A stretch of 64,000 bases of DNA from Clostridiales bacterium S5-A14a (GTDB lineage Bacteria > Bacillota > Clostridia > Peptostreptococcales > Anaerovoracaceae): assembly GCA_000758905.1 (NCBI GenBank), contig JRNA01000003.1, positions 124,001-188,000 of the forward strand, written 5' to 3'. The notes under the pieces are model-generated. The model was given only the letters and a program-made list of their open reading frames with translations. It was not told the DNA's origin and ran no database searches. The position numbers and the translations under genes are program-made. This document shows positions 28,176-36,603 of the stretch, in pieces. Numbering within the stretch: the stretch's first letter is position 1; every line of letters begins with the position of its first letter.

Positions 28176-29516
28176 ATGGCATTTGAAAGTCTCTCGGATA
28201 AGCTTCAAAGCGCTTTTGATAAACTCAAGGGCAAGGGAGTCATAACTGAAAAAGACGTAAATGATGCGATGAGAGAGGTCAAACTCGCCCTGCTTGAAGC
28301 TGACGTAAACTTTAAGATCGTTAAGGAATTTGTTGCTACTGTGAAAGAAAAGGCTATGGGCTCTGAGGTAATGCAAAGTTTGACGCCTTCACAACAGATA
28401 ATCAAAATAGTTGATGAGGAACTTGTGAAACTACTTGGCGGCACTGCGAGCAAATTGACTTACTCACCATCAGGTTTCAGTACTTACATGCTGGTGGGAC
28501 TCCAGGGTACAGGTAAGACTACGACTGCAGGAAAACTTGCAAATTTTTTGAAACAAAGCGGAAAGAAACCGATGCTTTGTGCCTGCGATATCTATAGGCC
28601 AGCAGCAATTGATCAGCTTGAAATCGTAGGAAAGAGTGTGAATACTCCTGTTTATGTCGATAGAGAAAGCAGAGATCCGGCGAAAATTGCAATCGCTGCA
28701 AAGGAAGAGGCTCTGCGTAAGGGATACAACGTTCTGATTGTCGATACTGCAGGTAGGCTGCAGATTGATGAAGAACTGATGGATGAACTTGTTCACATAA
28801 AGAGTAAGATCAAACCTCACGAAATTCTTTTGGTTGTTGATGCACTTACTGGTCAGGACGCCGTTAATGTGGCCGACGGATTCAATCAAACTCTTGGTGT
28901 AGATGGAATTATCATGACTAAGATGGATGGGGATTCCAGAGGCGGTGCGGCACTTTCAACCAAAAAAGTAACTGGAAAACCGATCAAATTCATCGGTACA
29001 GGCGAAAAACAGGACGCACTTCAGGTTTTTCATCCTGAGAGAATGGCAAGTAGGATTCTCGGAATGGGAGACATGCTCTCACTTATAGAAGAGGCCGAGA
29101 GGACTTTTGACGATAAGCAAGCCGCCAAAATGGAGGAAAAGCTTAAGAAGAATCAGTTTACACTTGAGGATTTCTTAGAGCAAATGGGCCAGGTAAAGAA
29201 AATGGGCGGCATTTCAAAAATTTTGGACATGCTTCCTGGTATGAACAAAGCACAGATGCAGGGCTTTAACATCGAAGAAAGTGAAAAAGAATTTCACGCG
29301 ATGGAAGCGATTATCCAATCAATGACAGTTAAGGAAAGACGTGATCCGAGCCTTCTAAATGCAAGTAGGCGAAGGAGGATTGCTGCAGGATCAGGAAGAA
29401 CAGTTTCTGAGATCAATCAGTTAATCAAGAAGTACAATGATGCAAAGAAGATGCTAAAGCAATTCCAGAACCCGTCTGCACTTAAAAGAAATAAGATGTT
29501 CCGAGGTTTGGTGTAA
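28176..29516 (+). CDS. ffh: Signal recognition particle protein Ffh
   Basis: SRP54 GTPase that binds signal sequences and SRP RNA to target membrane proteins. N domain (1-~90), G domain with 'GLQGTGKTTTAGK' near residues 108-120, 'DTAGRLQ', and 'TKMDGDSRGGAAL', then the Met-rich M domain (about 300-446, 'ILDMLPGMNKAQM'). The length of 446 aa is standard. No SRP RNA gene was seen nearby. Confidence 0.97.
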   Translation: MAFESLSDKLQSAFDKLKGKGVITEKDVNDAMREVKLALLEADVNFKIVKEFVATVKEKAMGSEVMQSLTPSQQIIKIVDEELVKLLGGTASKLTYSPSGFSTYMLVGLQGTGKTTTAGKLANFLKQSGKKPMLCACDIYRPAAIDQLEIVGKSVNTPVYVDRESRDPAKIAIAAKEEALRKGYNVLIVDTAGRLQIDEELMDELVHIKSKIKPHEILLVVDALTGQDAVNVADGFNQTLGVDGIIMTKMDGDSRGGAALSTKKVTGKPIKFIGTGEKQDALQVFHPERMASRILGMGDMLSLIEEAERTFDDKQAAKMEEKLKKNQFTLEDFLEQMGQVKKMGGISKILDMLPGMNKAQMQGFNIEESEKEFHAMEAIIQSMTVKERRDPSLLNASRRRRIAAGSGRTVSEINQLIKKYNDAKKMLKQFQNPSALKRNKMFRGLV

Positions 29517-29575
29517 ATCTCAAAACTCATAGGGATATATAATCTAAAAGATATGATAATATGGAAGGAGAAATT

Positions 29576-29818
29576 ATGGTAAAGATTAGACTTAAGAGAA
29601 TGGGAGCGAAGAAAAAACCATTTTACAGAGTTGTTGTTGCTGATTCAAGGAGATCAAGGGATGGTAAGTTTATCGAAGAGATAGGATATTACAACCCTAT
29701 GACAGAGCCTGTTGAAATTAAAATCGATGCTGAGAAGGCACAGAAATGGATTTCAACTGGAGCACAGCCAACAGAGATTGTGAAGAGCCTGATGAAAAAA
29801 TCCGGTGTGATTCAGTAA
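29576..29818 (+). CDS. rpsP: 30S ribosomal protein S16
   Basis: 80-aa ribosomal protein beginning [18 protein letters not shown], the S16 signature. GGAGA sits 6 nt before ATG 29576; an upstream in-frame ATG at 29561 would overlap that site. First gene of rpsP-khpA-rimM-trmD. Confidence 0.97.
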   Translation: MVKIRLKRMGAKKKPFYRVVVADSRRSRDGKFIEEIGYYNPMTEPVEIKIDAEKAQKWISTGAQPTEIVKSLMKKSGVIQ

Positions 29819-29834
29819 GAAAGTGGTGCTTTAA

Positions 29835-30074
29835 ATGACTAATTTGGTAGAAGCAATTGCTAAATCCTTAGTCGACGAGCCAAACAGAGTATCTGTAAGT
29901 CAAGAAGAAACGCCCCAAGGAAATATCATTAAGCTAAGAGTAGCTCCAAATGATATGGGGAAAGTTATCGGCAAACAGGGCAGAATTGCAAAAGCTCTGA
30001 GGACCGTTGTAAAGGCAGCAGCTATTCGTAAAAACGAAAGAGTTACTGTAGAAATAGAATCAATAGATGATTAA
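29835..30074 (+). CDS. khpA: KH-domain RNA-binding protein KhpA
   Basis: Single KH domain, 79 aa, with the GxxG loop in 'VIGKQGRIAKAL'. KhpA (YlqC) binds RNA, often together with KhpB, and affects cell division and elongation in Gram-positives. Its position between rpsP and rimM is conserved across Firmicutes. Confidence 0.94.
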   Translation: MTNLVEAIAKSLVDEPNRVSVSQEETPQGNIIKLRVAPNDMGKVIGKQGRIAKALRTVVKAAAIRKNERVTVEIESIDD

Positions 30075-30156
30075 ATTTAGAATATAAAATGAATTATTGG
30101 GGCCGGGCTGATGTTGCAAGAAATCGCTCAGGCTCTATTTCATAATATGGGGAGAT

Positions 30157-30657
30157 ATGGAAAAACTCATAAAAATCGGTAAATTTGTGTCGCCACATGG
30201 CGTCAAGGGTCAGCTAAAAGTTTATAATTATTCAAGAAATGATCGCTTTGAAGACCTGCCAGAGATAATAGTGGACAACAAAACAATGCAAATAGAAGGA
30301 GTCGGACATGTTAAAAGCATGGTGATTCTCAAGGTCTGCGGTATCGACAGCCGAGATGCCGCTGAATCGTTGCGTGGGAAGGATGTATTCATGGAAGAAA
30401 AATACGTCGATGAACTGGATGAGGATGAATACCTAATTCGAGACCTCATAGGACTTGAGGTTTTTAAAGACAACTCTACTCCAGTAGGTAAAATTACGAA
30501 TGTCCTTCAAAATGGACCATCAGACACGTATGAGATAAAGATGAATAACGGCAAAATGGCGTATATACCTGCTGTAAAAGAATTTATAAAAAATGTAGAT
30601 TTGCAGGAGGGTGTTACCATTGAAACCATACCGGGGCTAATAGATGATGAAATTTAA
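30157..30657 (+). CDS. rimM: Ribosome maturation factor RimM
   Basis: Helps mature the 30S head by binding S19. N-terminal RimM domain (about 5-88, 'GKFVSPHGVKGQLKVYN') and C-terminal PRC barrel (about 95-163). The length of 166 aa is normal. An 82-bp gap after khpA holds a GC-rich bulged hairpin (GGGCTGA / TCAGGCTC, about 30105-30135) without a T run. It overlaps trmD by 14 bp. Confidence 0.95.
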   Translation: MEKLIKIGKFVSPHGVKGQLKVYNYSRNDRFEDLPEIIVDNKTMQIEGVGHVKSMVILKVCGIDSRDAAESLRGKDVFMEEKYVDELDEDEYLIRDLIGLEVFKDNSTPVGKITNVLQNGPSDTYEIKMNNGKMAYIPAVKEFIKNVDLQEGVTIETIPGLIDDEI

Positions 30658-31393
30658 TATATTAACACTTTTTCCTGAAATGTTTACGCCTTTAAAGACA
30701 AGCATGTTGGGACGAGCGACCGAGAATGGATTGCTCGAAATTAATATTATAAATCCAAGGGATTATTCAAAGAACAAACACAAAAAAGTTGACGACTATC
30801 CATTTGGTGGAGCCCAGGGTATGGTGATGATGCCACAACCTCTTTTTGACTGCATAAGAGAAAACTCTCTTCAGAATTCAAAGATATATTATATGTCGCC
30901 GCGTGGAAAACTTCTGGACTTTGCAAAGATTAAAGAGATATCATCCATATCTGAGGCAACTGTTTTGTGCGGACATTATGAAGGTGTTGATCAGCGAGTG
31001 CTCGATGAATTTGATGTAGAGGAAATTTCGATAGGAGATTACGTACTGACGGGCGGAGAACTTGCCGCGATGGTGCTTGTAGATACGGTTGCTAGGATGA
31101 TACCGGGGGTTCTTTCGGGCGAGGAATCGGCACTAGAGGAGAGTATATATTCAGGACTTTTAGAGCACGATCAGTATACGCAGCCAAGAGATTTTGAGGG
31201 TACATTCGTGCCAGAAGTTTTGTACAGTGGTAACCATGGTCTGATCAATCTTTGGAAATTAGAGGAATCAATGAAGATAACCCTTGAAAGACGGCCAGAA
31301 CTTCTGAGGCAGTTTTTGGAGGATGAAAATAATTGGAGCGGTCGTTCTAAGGCTGAGAAGAAAGTTATGGAAAAATATCTTCAATTGTTATAG
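30644..31393 (+). CDS. trmD: tRNA (guanine-N1)-methyltransferase TrmD
   Basis: Methylates G37 of tRNAs to prevent frameshifting. SPOUT enzyme of 249 aa with 'FNILTLFPEMF' at the start, 'DDYPFGGAQGMVMMP', and the trefoil-knot motif 'IGDYVLTGGELAAMVLVD'. It starts inside the end of rimM (two adjacent ATGs, 30644 and 30647). The usual next gene, rplS, is not here. Confidence 0.96.
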   Translation: MMKFNILTLFPEMFTPLKTSMLGRATENGLLEINIINPRDYSKNKHKKVDDYPFGGAQGMVMMPQPLFDCIRENSLQNSKIYYMSPRGKLLDFAKIKEISSISEATVLCGHYEGVDQRVLDEFDVEEISIGDYVLTGGELAAMVLVDTVARMIPGVLSGEESALEESIYSGLLEHDQYTQPRDFEGTFVPEVLYSGNHGLINLWKLEESMKITLERRPELLRQFLEDENNWSGRSKAEKKVMEKYLQLL

Positions 31394-31417
31394 AATATTA
31401 ACAATGGGGAGATTGAG

Positions 31418-32401
31418 ATGCGAAAAAAAAGACTTATTATAATAGCATATGTTTTTCTTTTAATTTTGCTGTATTTTGTTATATATATTTTGCCAAATCT
31501 TCTTGTTAGTCTGAAGTCAAGTTATGCGGTTCAATATGGGGAAATCGAGGTTTCACAGACGGCAAGCGGAATTATAGCGAGGGATGAGAATGTATATACG
31601 TCGGCATCATCTGGCAAAACCAATTATCTAATCAAGGAAGATGATTTGGTAAGAGTCGGAACTAAAATTTTAGAGGTTGATGGCAGCAAAATAGACCGCG
31701 ATGAAGAACTCAGAAAACTTTCAAAGAAAGTCAAAGATGTCTCTGTTGCGACAGGGGATTATACTGCACAGTACGATGGTTTGGTGGCTTATTGCTGCGA
31801 TGGCAATGAATCGAAGTTGAGGCCAGATAAAGTTGATCAAATTTCTGAAAGCACGATAAACAATATTAAAGATGGGGCAATAGTGAATCTTAAACGAAGA
31901 GAAGTTGCAAAGAAGGAACCCGTTTTTAAAATTGTCAACAGGTCAAATTGGAGCTTAGTTTGCTTTTTGAAAAAACAGCCACACATAGAATATAGTGAGG
32001 GCAGCGGAATAAAGGTTGGTATCGAGGGCGCATCAGGCAAATCCTCGGTTATTATGGTTATACAGTCAGCTAAACTAGATAAGAAAAGTGGAAAGATTAA
32101 GCTTGTGCTTTCATCTGACAGATACTATAACGGCATGACGTCGGATCGAAGAGTTAAGGTGAAACTGGTAGACAGCGTAAATAAGGGGCTTATAATCAAA
32201 AATACAAGCATAATTAAAAACAAAAAAGGACAAAAGGGTGTTATGGTCAAAAACAAAGTTGGAGACTATGTGTTTAAACCTATCAATGTTATAGCAACAG
32301 ATGGCGAAAACTCTGTTGTTGCCAATAATTTGTTTTATGATAAAAAAGGTAAGGCTGTAGATACAATTGTTACCTATGATATTATTTTGACCCGTCCTTA
32401 G
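31418..32401 (+). CDS. HlyD-like membrane-anchored protein of the sepF region
   Basis: 327-aa protein with one N-terminal membrane helix (about residues 6-28) and an outside domain resembling the barrel-sandwich/lipoyl-like part of membrane-fusion (HlyD) proteins: 'VSQTASGIIARDENVY', 'GLVAYCCDG', 'GVMVKNKVGDYVFKPI'. A long hairpin helix is not evident and no exporter partner is adjacent. Proteins like this sit next to yggS-sepF in several Clostridia. A role in the division envelope is a guess from position. Confidence 0.6.
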   Translation: MRKKRLIIIAYVFLLILLYFVIYILPNLLVSLKSSYAVQYGEIEVSQTASGIIARDENVYTSASSGKTNYLIKEDDLVRVGTKILEVDGSKIDRDEELRKLSKKVKDVSVATGDYTAQYDGLVAYCCDGNESKLRPDKVDQISESTINNIKDGAIVNLKRREVAKKEPVFKIVNRSNWSLVCFLKKQPHIEYSEGSGIKVGIEGASGKSSVIMVIQSAKLDKKSGKIKLVLSSDRYYNGMTSDRRVKVKLVDSVNKGLIIKNTSIIKNKKGQKGVMVKNKVGDYVFKPINVIATDGENSVVANNLFYDKKGKAVDTIVTYDIILTRP

Positions 32402-32440
32402 AGCAATTCTCAAAGTGATGGAGTCGGGGAGGTTATGGAG

Positions 32441-33133
32441 ATGAGTATTAAAGAAAACATTCAAAAAATCAACAAGGACATAGCGAAATTTGCAGATGAT
32501 GCTCAAAGGCCCTCAGGTGACGTCAAACTTATCGCGGTTACCAAGCTTCACAGCCCAGAAGAAATCAACGAGGCTATCAGATGTGGAGTCACAGATATCG
32601 GCGAAAATAAGGTCCAGGAAATACAGGAAAAATATGATAAAGTCAACCAGGTAAATTGGCATTTAATTGGACATTTACAGAGAAATAAGGTAAAATATAT
32701 TATAGAAAAAGTCTATATGATTCATTCAGTTGATTCATTTAAACTTGCAGAGGAAATCAACAAAAGAGCTGAGCAGCATCAGATTACGATGAAGATTCTG
32801 ATTCAAGTTAATGCGGAAGGTGAGGAAAGTAAATTTGGTATTAATCCAGGTGAACTTGACGAACTGATCTCGGAGATTCAAGAAAACTGCAAAAATATTG
32901 AAATTTGCGGCCTTATGGGGATAGCACCTTTTTATGATAATCCTGAAGATGCAAGGCCTTGTTTCAGAACTGTTAAGCAGCTGTTTGATAAGTACAAGGA
33001 TGATGATAGGGAGAGGGTGAATTTCACGACGTTATCTATGGGAATGTCGGGAGATTTTCCTCAGGCCATCAAAGAAGGATCGACACATGTTCGAATCGGA
33101 ACAGCTATTTTTGGCGTAAGAGACTATAGATAG
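32441..33133 (+). CDS. YggS family PLP-binding protein
   Basis: Pyridoxal-phosphate homeostasis protein (YlmE/PLPBP family), alanine racemase-like barrel without known catalysis. The PLP lysine is Lys35 in 'IAVTKLHSPEEI'; 'GENKVQEIQEKY', 'WHLIGHLQRNKVKYI' and 'LSMGMSGDFPQAI' are family motifs. Length 230 aa. I use the second ATG (32441), 8 nt from GGGAGG; the first (32435) is only 2 nt away. Its neighbours (sepF, yggT, divIVA) are the usual ylm cluster. Confidence 0.94.
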   Translation: MSIKENIQKINKDIAKFADDAQRPSGDVKLIAVTKLHSPEEINEAIRCGVTDIGENKVQEIQEKYDKVNQVNWHLIGHLQRNKVKYIIEKVYMIHSVDSFKLAEEINKRAEQHQITMKILIQVNAEGEESKFGINPGELDELISEIQENCKNIEICGLMGIAPFYDNPEDARPCFRTVKQLFDKYKDDDRERVNFTTLSMGMSGDFPQAIKEGSTHVRIGTAIFGVRDYR

Positions 33134-33187
33134 GATATTATATCCATTGAAATATTAAAAATAAACGGGAGTTAAGGAGAGAGAATT

Positions 33188-33688
33188 ATGGGATTTTCAG
33201 ATTCAATTAAGAAGTTTATAGGTATTGAAGAGGATGAAGTTTTTGTACCTGAAGAAGAAGTTGCAGCTGCAAGAGAGGACATACTTTCAAGCAAGAAGAG
33301 AGACAGTGTTGAAAGAAAGCCTCTTTCAGAGACAATCTCGACCTCTAATCCTTACAAGAATAGCAGCAAAAGATTTTCAACAGCAAATACGAGTGCATTC
33401 AAACTCGTTGTAATTGAACCTAAGTCATTTGATGAGTGTCCTAGATTAGTTGATAGCTTGATGAGCAAGAGACCTATTATTGTAAATCTTGAGAAATTGG
33501 ATCAGGAACTTGGTAGAAAGATTTTTGACTTCCTCAATGGTGCAACATATGCGCTAAAGGGTAATGTGAGGAAGGTTACAAACAGCATTTTTATCTTCAC
33601 TCCATCAAATGTTGATATCAATGGTGAAGAGCCATCAGGAGATGTAGATTTTGGCTTTGAGGCTAAAGACAAGAATCCTTGGAGATAG
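33188..33688 (+). CDS. sepF: Cell division protein SepF
   Basis: Z-ring membrane anchor in Gram-positives. An N-terminal membrane-binding amphipathic start ('MGFSDSIKKFIGIEEDE'), a variable linker, and a C-terminal SepF domain (about residues 70-155, 'SFDECPRLVDSLMSKRPII', 'RKIFDFLNGATYAL'). Length 166 aa. It stands in yggS-sepF-yggT-divIVA order and works with FtsZ at the septum. Confidence 0.95.
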   Translation: MGFSDSIKKFIGIEEDEVFVPEEEVAAAREDILSSKKRDSVERKPLSETISTSNPYKNSSKRFSTANTSAFKLVVIEPKSFDECPRLVDSLMSKRPIIVNLEKLDQELGRKIFDFLNGATYALKGNVRKVTNSIFIFTPSNVDINGEEPSGDVDFGFEAKDKNPWR

Positions 33689-33698
33689 GTGGCTTTAA

Positions 33699-34001
33699 TT
33701 GACATTAGTACTGATAATCATTTCGTGGGTATATAGATTGTTCTATTGGGCTCTCATAGCTAGGGCATTGATGAGTTTCATGCATGCTGATTACGACAGT
33801 CCGATAACTAGGATATACCAAGTTTTAGTTCAGGTTACAGAAATTATCGTATCACCGTGCCGAGAACTTTTATATAGGCTTGGAGTGAGAACGGGACCCT
33901 TTGACTTTTCTATATTGGTTGCATTTATTTTGCTTAGGATCGTGTATCGCATAGTCGCAACTATTTTGATTGGAGGGTGGGCACATCTTGCTCTTTTGTA
34001 G
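33699..34001 (+). CDS. YggT family membrane protein
   Basis: 100-aa integral membrane protein with two main hydrophobic segments and the YggT pattern 'PITRIYQVLVQVTEIIVSPCR'. The start is TTG at 33699, with AGGTGG about 7 nt upstream; no ATG fits. Member of the ylm division cluster; molecular role unknown. Confidence 0.88.
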   Translation: MTLVLIIISWVYRLFYWALIARALMSFMHADYDSPITRIYQVLVQVTEIIVSPCRELLYRLGVRTGPFDFSILVAFILLRIVYRIVATILIGGWAHLALL

Positions 34002-34021
34002 AGATTTATTAGAGGTTTTGA

Positions 34022-34657
34022 ATGATTTCAACTATTGATATTGAAAAGAAGGACTTTACCAAAGCTTTCAACGGATACAACAAGGACGAGGTTGATAATT
34101 TTTTAAATCGTATAATAATTGATATTGAAGAATATCAGCAGACCATTGCCAAGCTTAAGTCTGAGCAAGAGGCGCTGAGAGATCAGTTGTCGGAATATAA
34201 TAAACAGCAGGGCAATTTGACGGATACGCTTGCGTCGGCAAAGAACTTACTGGCTGACATCTCAGAGAGTGCTGAGAAGCGAGCGGCTTTGATTTTGAAA
34301 AATGCAGAAACCGAGGCGAGCACAATTGTTAGTGATGCAAAGGTGTCGGTTGCAAACAGCACCAGGGAACTTGAGATGCTGAAAAGTCAAATAAGTCATT
34401 TTAAAGAGAGATACAGGAAGATGCTCCAAGATGAGCTTGATAGCTTTCAGGATGACAGCACAATTTTCCTGAACGAGATGGATCAAGCCTTTATACCAGC
34501 CTCAATGTCGGTTCAGAAGGTTTCAACATATGGATCAGATCAAAAAACTGATGCGAAAACATCTAAGTTTTCTCAAGATAATGCCCCAAAATCGAATATG
34601 AATAAAGAAATTGACTTTTCATATTTAAACGATAATAAAGGAACAAAAGTGCTTTGA
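34022..34657 (+). CDS. divIVA: DivIVA family septum-placement protein
   Basis: Curvature-sensing coiled-coil protein. The N-terminal membrane-binding domain is clear: 'ISTIDIEKKDFTKAFNGYNK' and 'DEVDNFLNRI'. It is followed by a long coiled coil to about residue 150 and a variable tail. Length 211 aa. In this organism it could place division proteins together with the MinD-like ATPase at 12533-13255, but a MinJ-type linker was not seen. Confidence 0.94.
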   Translation: MISTIDIEKKDFTKAFNGYNKDEVDNFLNRIIIDIEEYQQTIAKLKSEQEALRDQLSEYNKQQGNLTDTLASAKNLLADISESAEKRAALILKNAETEASTIVSDAKVSVANSTRELEMLKSQISHFKERYRKMLQDELDSFQDDSTIFLNEMDQAFIPASMSVQKVSTYGSDQKTDAKTSKFSQDNAPKSNMNKEIDFSYLNDNKGTKVL

Positions 34658-34660
34658 TAT

Positions 34661-34687
34661 AGCGGGGGTTTCCCCGCTTTTTGTTTT
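34661..34687 (+). terminator. Rho-independent terminator after divIVA
   Basis: AGCGGGG / CCCCGCT hairpin with a GTTT loop and a TTTTTT run, 4 bp after the stop codon. Confidence 0.88.
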
Positions 34688-34763
34688 GTATAGTAAAAAT
34701 TTTGTGCATTTAACATGCCATATTAAATTTTTAGATTAATGGAGACTGGGAAAAGATTAAATA

Positions 34764-35258
34764 ATGGATAAAAACACTAATAAGGTAATGCTGAGAAAAA
34801 ATTACATATTTGCAATTGCTCTATGCTTATTTGTTTTATTGTTTGATTTTTATACAAAATATGTAGTGAGAAATGATGCAAGATTCGTCAAAGGGATTCC
34901 TCTTATACCAGATCTTGTCAACTTAATTTATGTGAAAAATGAGGGCGCTGCATTTAGTATGCTGAGCGGATACAGGGTCGCATTGATAGCGATTTCTTCC
35001 ATTGCGATAATTGTGGGGATATATGCAATTGCAAGGTTATATCGTGATAATCAAATCGTCATAATTGCTGTTTCTATGGTTATTGCCGGTGGGATAGGCA
35101 ACTTGATTGATAGAATTGTGTTCGGATTTGTGACCGACATGATTAGCCTTTCGTTCTTTCCGCCCGTGTTTAACGTGGCAGACATCGCAGTTACCCTTGG
35201 ATGTGTAATTTTGATAATTTACATTGCAATATTTGACTCTTTAAAGAAGAAATCATGA
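34764..35258 (+). CDS. lspA: Lipoprotein signal peptidase (signal peptidase II)
   Basis: Cleaves prolipoproteins before the lipidated cysteine. Four membrane helices, 164 aa. The catalytic aspartates are Asp116 in GGIGNLIDRI and Asp140 in VFNVADIAV. 'YVKNEGAAFSML' is the third conserved block. It is followed 10 bp later by rluD, a widespread pair. Confidence 0.96.
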   Translation: MDKNTNKVMLRKNYIFAIALCLFVLLFDFYTKYVVRNDARFVKGIPLIPDLVNLIYVKNEGAAFSMLSGYRVALIAISSIAIIVGIYAIARLYRDNQIVIIAVSMVIAGGIGNLIDRIVFGFVTDMISLSFFPPVFNVADIAVTLGCVILIIYIAIFDSLKKKS

Positions 35259-35268
35259 GGGCAGCTAA

Positions 35269-36270
35269 ATGAGGCTTGATCTTAAACTTGTCCAGATGTA
35301 CCCTTCAATCTCAAGAAGTAAATGTCAAAGATTGATTGCCAATGGGGCTGTCACACTGAACGGACGAAGGACAACAGAAAAAGATAGAAAAATAAACATC
35401 TCGGATCAGGATGAGATAATTTTGTTAGATACGAGTATAATTGAACTCGATGCACAAAATACCGCGCCTGAGCCAATCGAGATGGATTTGGATATCGTCT
35501 ATGAGGATGAATATCTCATGGTGGTAAATAAGCCTAGAGGCATTGTGGTTCACCCTGGGTCAGGAACAATCGATCCCACACTTGTGAGCGGTATTTTGTA
35601 TCACTGCGGGGCAAATCTATCGGATGCCGGAGGTTGTGATCGTCCTGGAATTGTCCACAGGATTGATAAGGACACGAGCGGTCTTTTGATGGTGGCTAAG
35701 TCCAACAAAATCCATAACGCTCTGAAAAAGCAGCTGAGTAAGCACTCTATTACGAGATCATACATTGCATTGGTACATGGAAATTTTGCTGAAAATGAGG
35801 GGTATATCGATAGTCCCATAATCCGAGATCCAAAGAATCGTATAAAAAAAGCAGCATTAGATGAAGCAAAGATACGGGCTTCTTTAAAAAACAAGAATAA
35901 TTATGACGCGAAAAAATTGGATGAAGCGTATTATGACTTTATTAAAAATAGTAGATCTAGGGAAGCATATACAAGTTATAAGGTGATAGAAAGTTTAAAT
36001 GGCTTTTCACTACTTCGGTGTACGCTCAAAACAGGCAGGACGCACCAGATTAGGGTGCACATGGCATCAATTGGACATCCGCTGGTGGGTGATCCTCTCT
36101 ATGGACTTAAGAAAACTCCTTGGAGAGAAGAGGGACAGATGCTCCATGCTGCAATCCTGGGTTTTGTTCATCCAGTGAGGGAGGAATACCTAGAGTTCTC
36201 AGTGACACCACCAGAGGACTTCCAGAAAAAAGTGTCGAAGATAAGGGGAAGACAAAAAAAGAGGCATTAG
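35269..36270 (+). CDS. rluD: RluA/RluD family 23S rRNA pseudouridine synthase
   Basis: Converts uridines in 23S rRNA to pseudouridine. An N-terminal S4 RNA-binding domain (about residues 1-65) and the synthase domain, with catalytic Asp133 in 'GIVHRIDKDTSGLLMVAK' and 'LKTGRTHQIRVHMASIGHPL' near the end. Length 333 aa. Between 'DPKNRIKKA' and 'SREAYTSY' there are about 34 extra residues (196-229, K/D/N-rich) that the family does not usually have. Probably cotranscribed with lspA. Confidence 0.93.
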   Translation: MRLDLKLVQMYPSISRSKCQRLIANGAVTLNGRRTTEKDRKINISDQDEIILLDTSIIELDAQNTAPEPIEMDLDIVYEDEYLMVVNKPRGIVVHPGSGTIDPTLVSGILYHCGANLSDAGGCDRPGIVHRIDKDTSGLLMVAKSNKIHNALKKQLSKHSITRSYIALVHGNFAENEGYIDSPIIRDPKNRIKKAALDEAKIRASLKNKNNYDAKKLDEAYYDFIKNSRSREAYTSYKVIESLNGFSLLRCTLKTGRTHQIRVHMASIGHPLVGDPLYGLKKTPWREEGQMLHAAILGFVHPVREEYLEFSVTPPEDFQKKVSKIRGRQKKRH

Positions 36271-36360
36271 CCTCTAATTGTACCGGTGCTACGAGTTAAA
36301 TGCAGGATAGCCGGATTTTGTAATTAAAATTGGATTCCTTAATATGACAGATTCATAATA

Positions 36361-36462
36361 CTAAACTTTTTTAATGTAGTTTATACAATCCTTGCAAATA
36401 TATCTGTTTTTAAAGAATTGCAGTTTGTTCGAACTATTACAAAGTTCACAGCTATTTTTCAT
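36361..36462 (-). CDS. 33-residue CxxC/CxxC zinc-finger-like protein
   Basis: A short frame with a strong ribosome site: AAGGAGG with 4 nt before the ATG. It encodes 33 residues with CELC at positions 5-8 and CKDC at 23-26 (the second in the context 'RYICKDCINYI'), then a stop. The spacing and the 'YICKDCI' ending resemble the treble-clef zinc-binding module of ClpX and of the sigma-factor inhibitor Gin/CsfB, but the protein is much shorter than either. No function is assigned. It is divergent from the lipase gene. Confidence 0.6.
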   Translation of the reverse strand: MKNSCELCNSSNKLQFFKNRYICKDCINYIKKV

Positions 36463-36548
36463 ACTTCCTCCTTTTTAAATTATTTTTATTCCGGTAGACC
36501 AATAATAATATTTGAGTAAAAGCCAATCAACCTGAAATGCGCAGAATG

Positions 36549-36575
36549 TATAATTTTGATATCTAATTGTTAGAT
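36549..36575 (+). promoter_or_regulatory. Possible promoter and operator of the lipase gene
   Basis: TATAAT at 36549-36554 without a good -35 box, followed at the expected transcript start by a perfect palindrome ATCTAA-TTG-TTAGAT (36561-36575). The flanks also repeat TTTTGATAT. AGGAGG lies 13 nt before the ATG, a long spacing. Confidence 0.35.
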
Positions 36576-36603
36576 TTTGATATGAGGAGGTTAAACTATA
36601 ATC

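Noticed and set aside
30105-30135. tRNA or terminator in the khpA-rimM gap
   Set aside because: The GC-rich segment folds only as a bulged hairpin with no T run and no cloverleaf.
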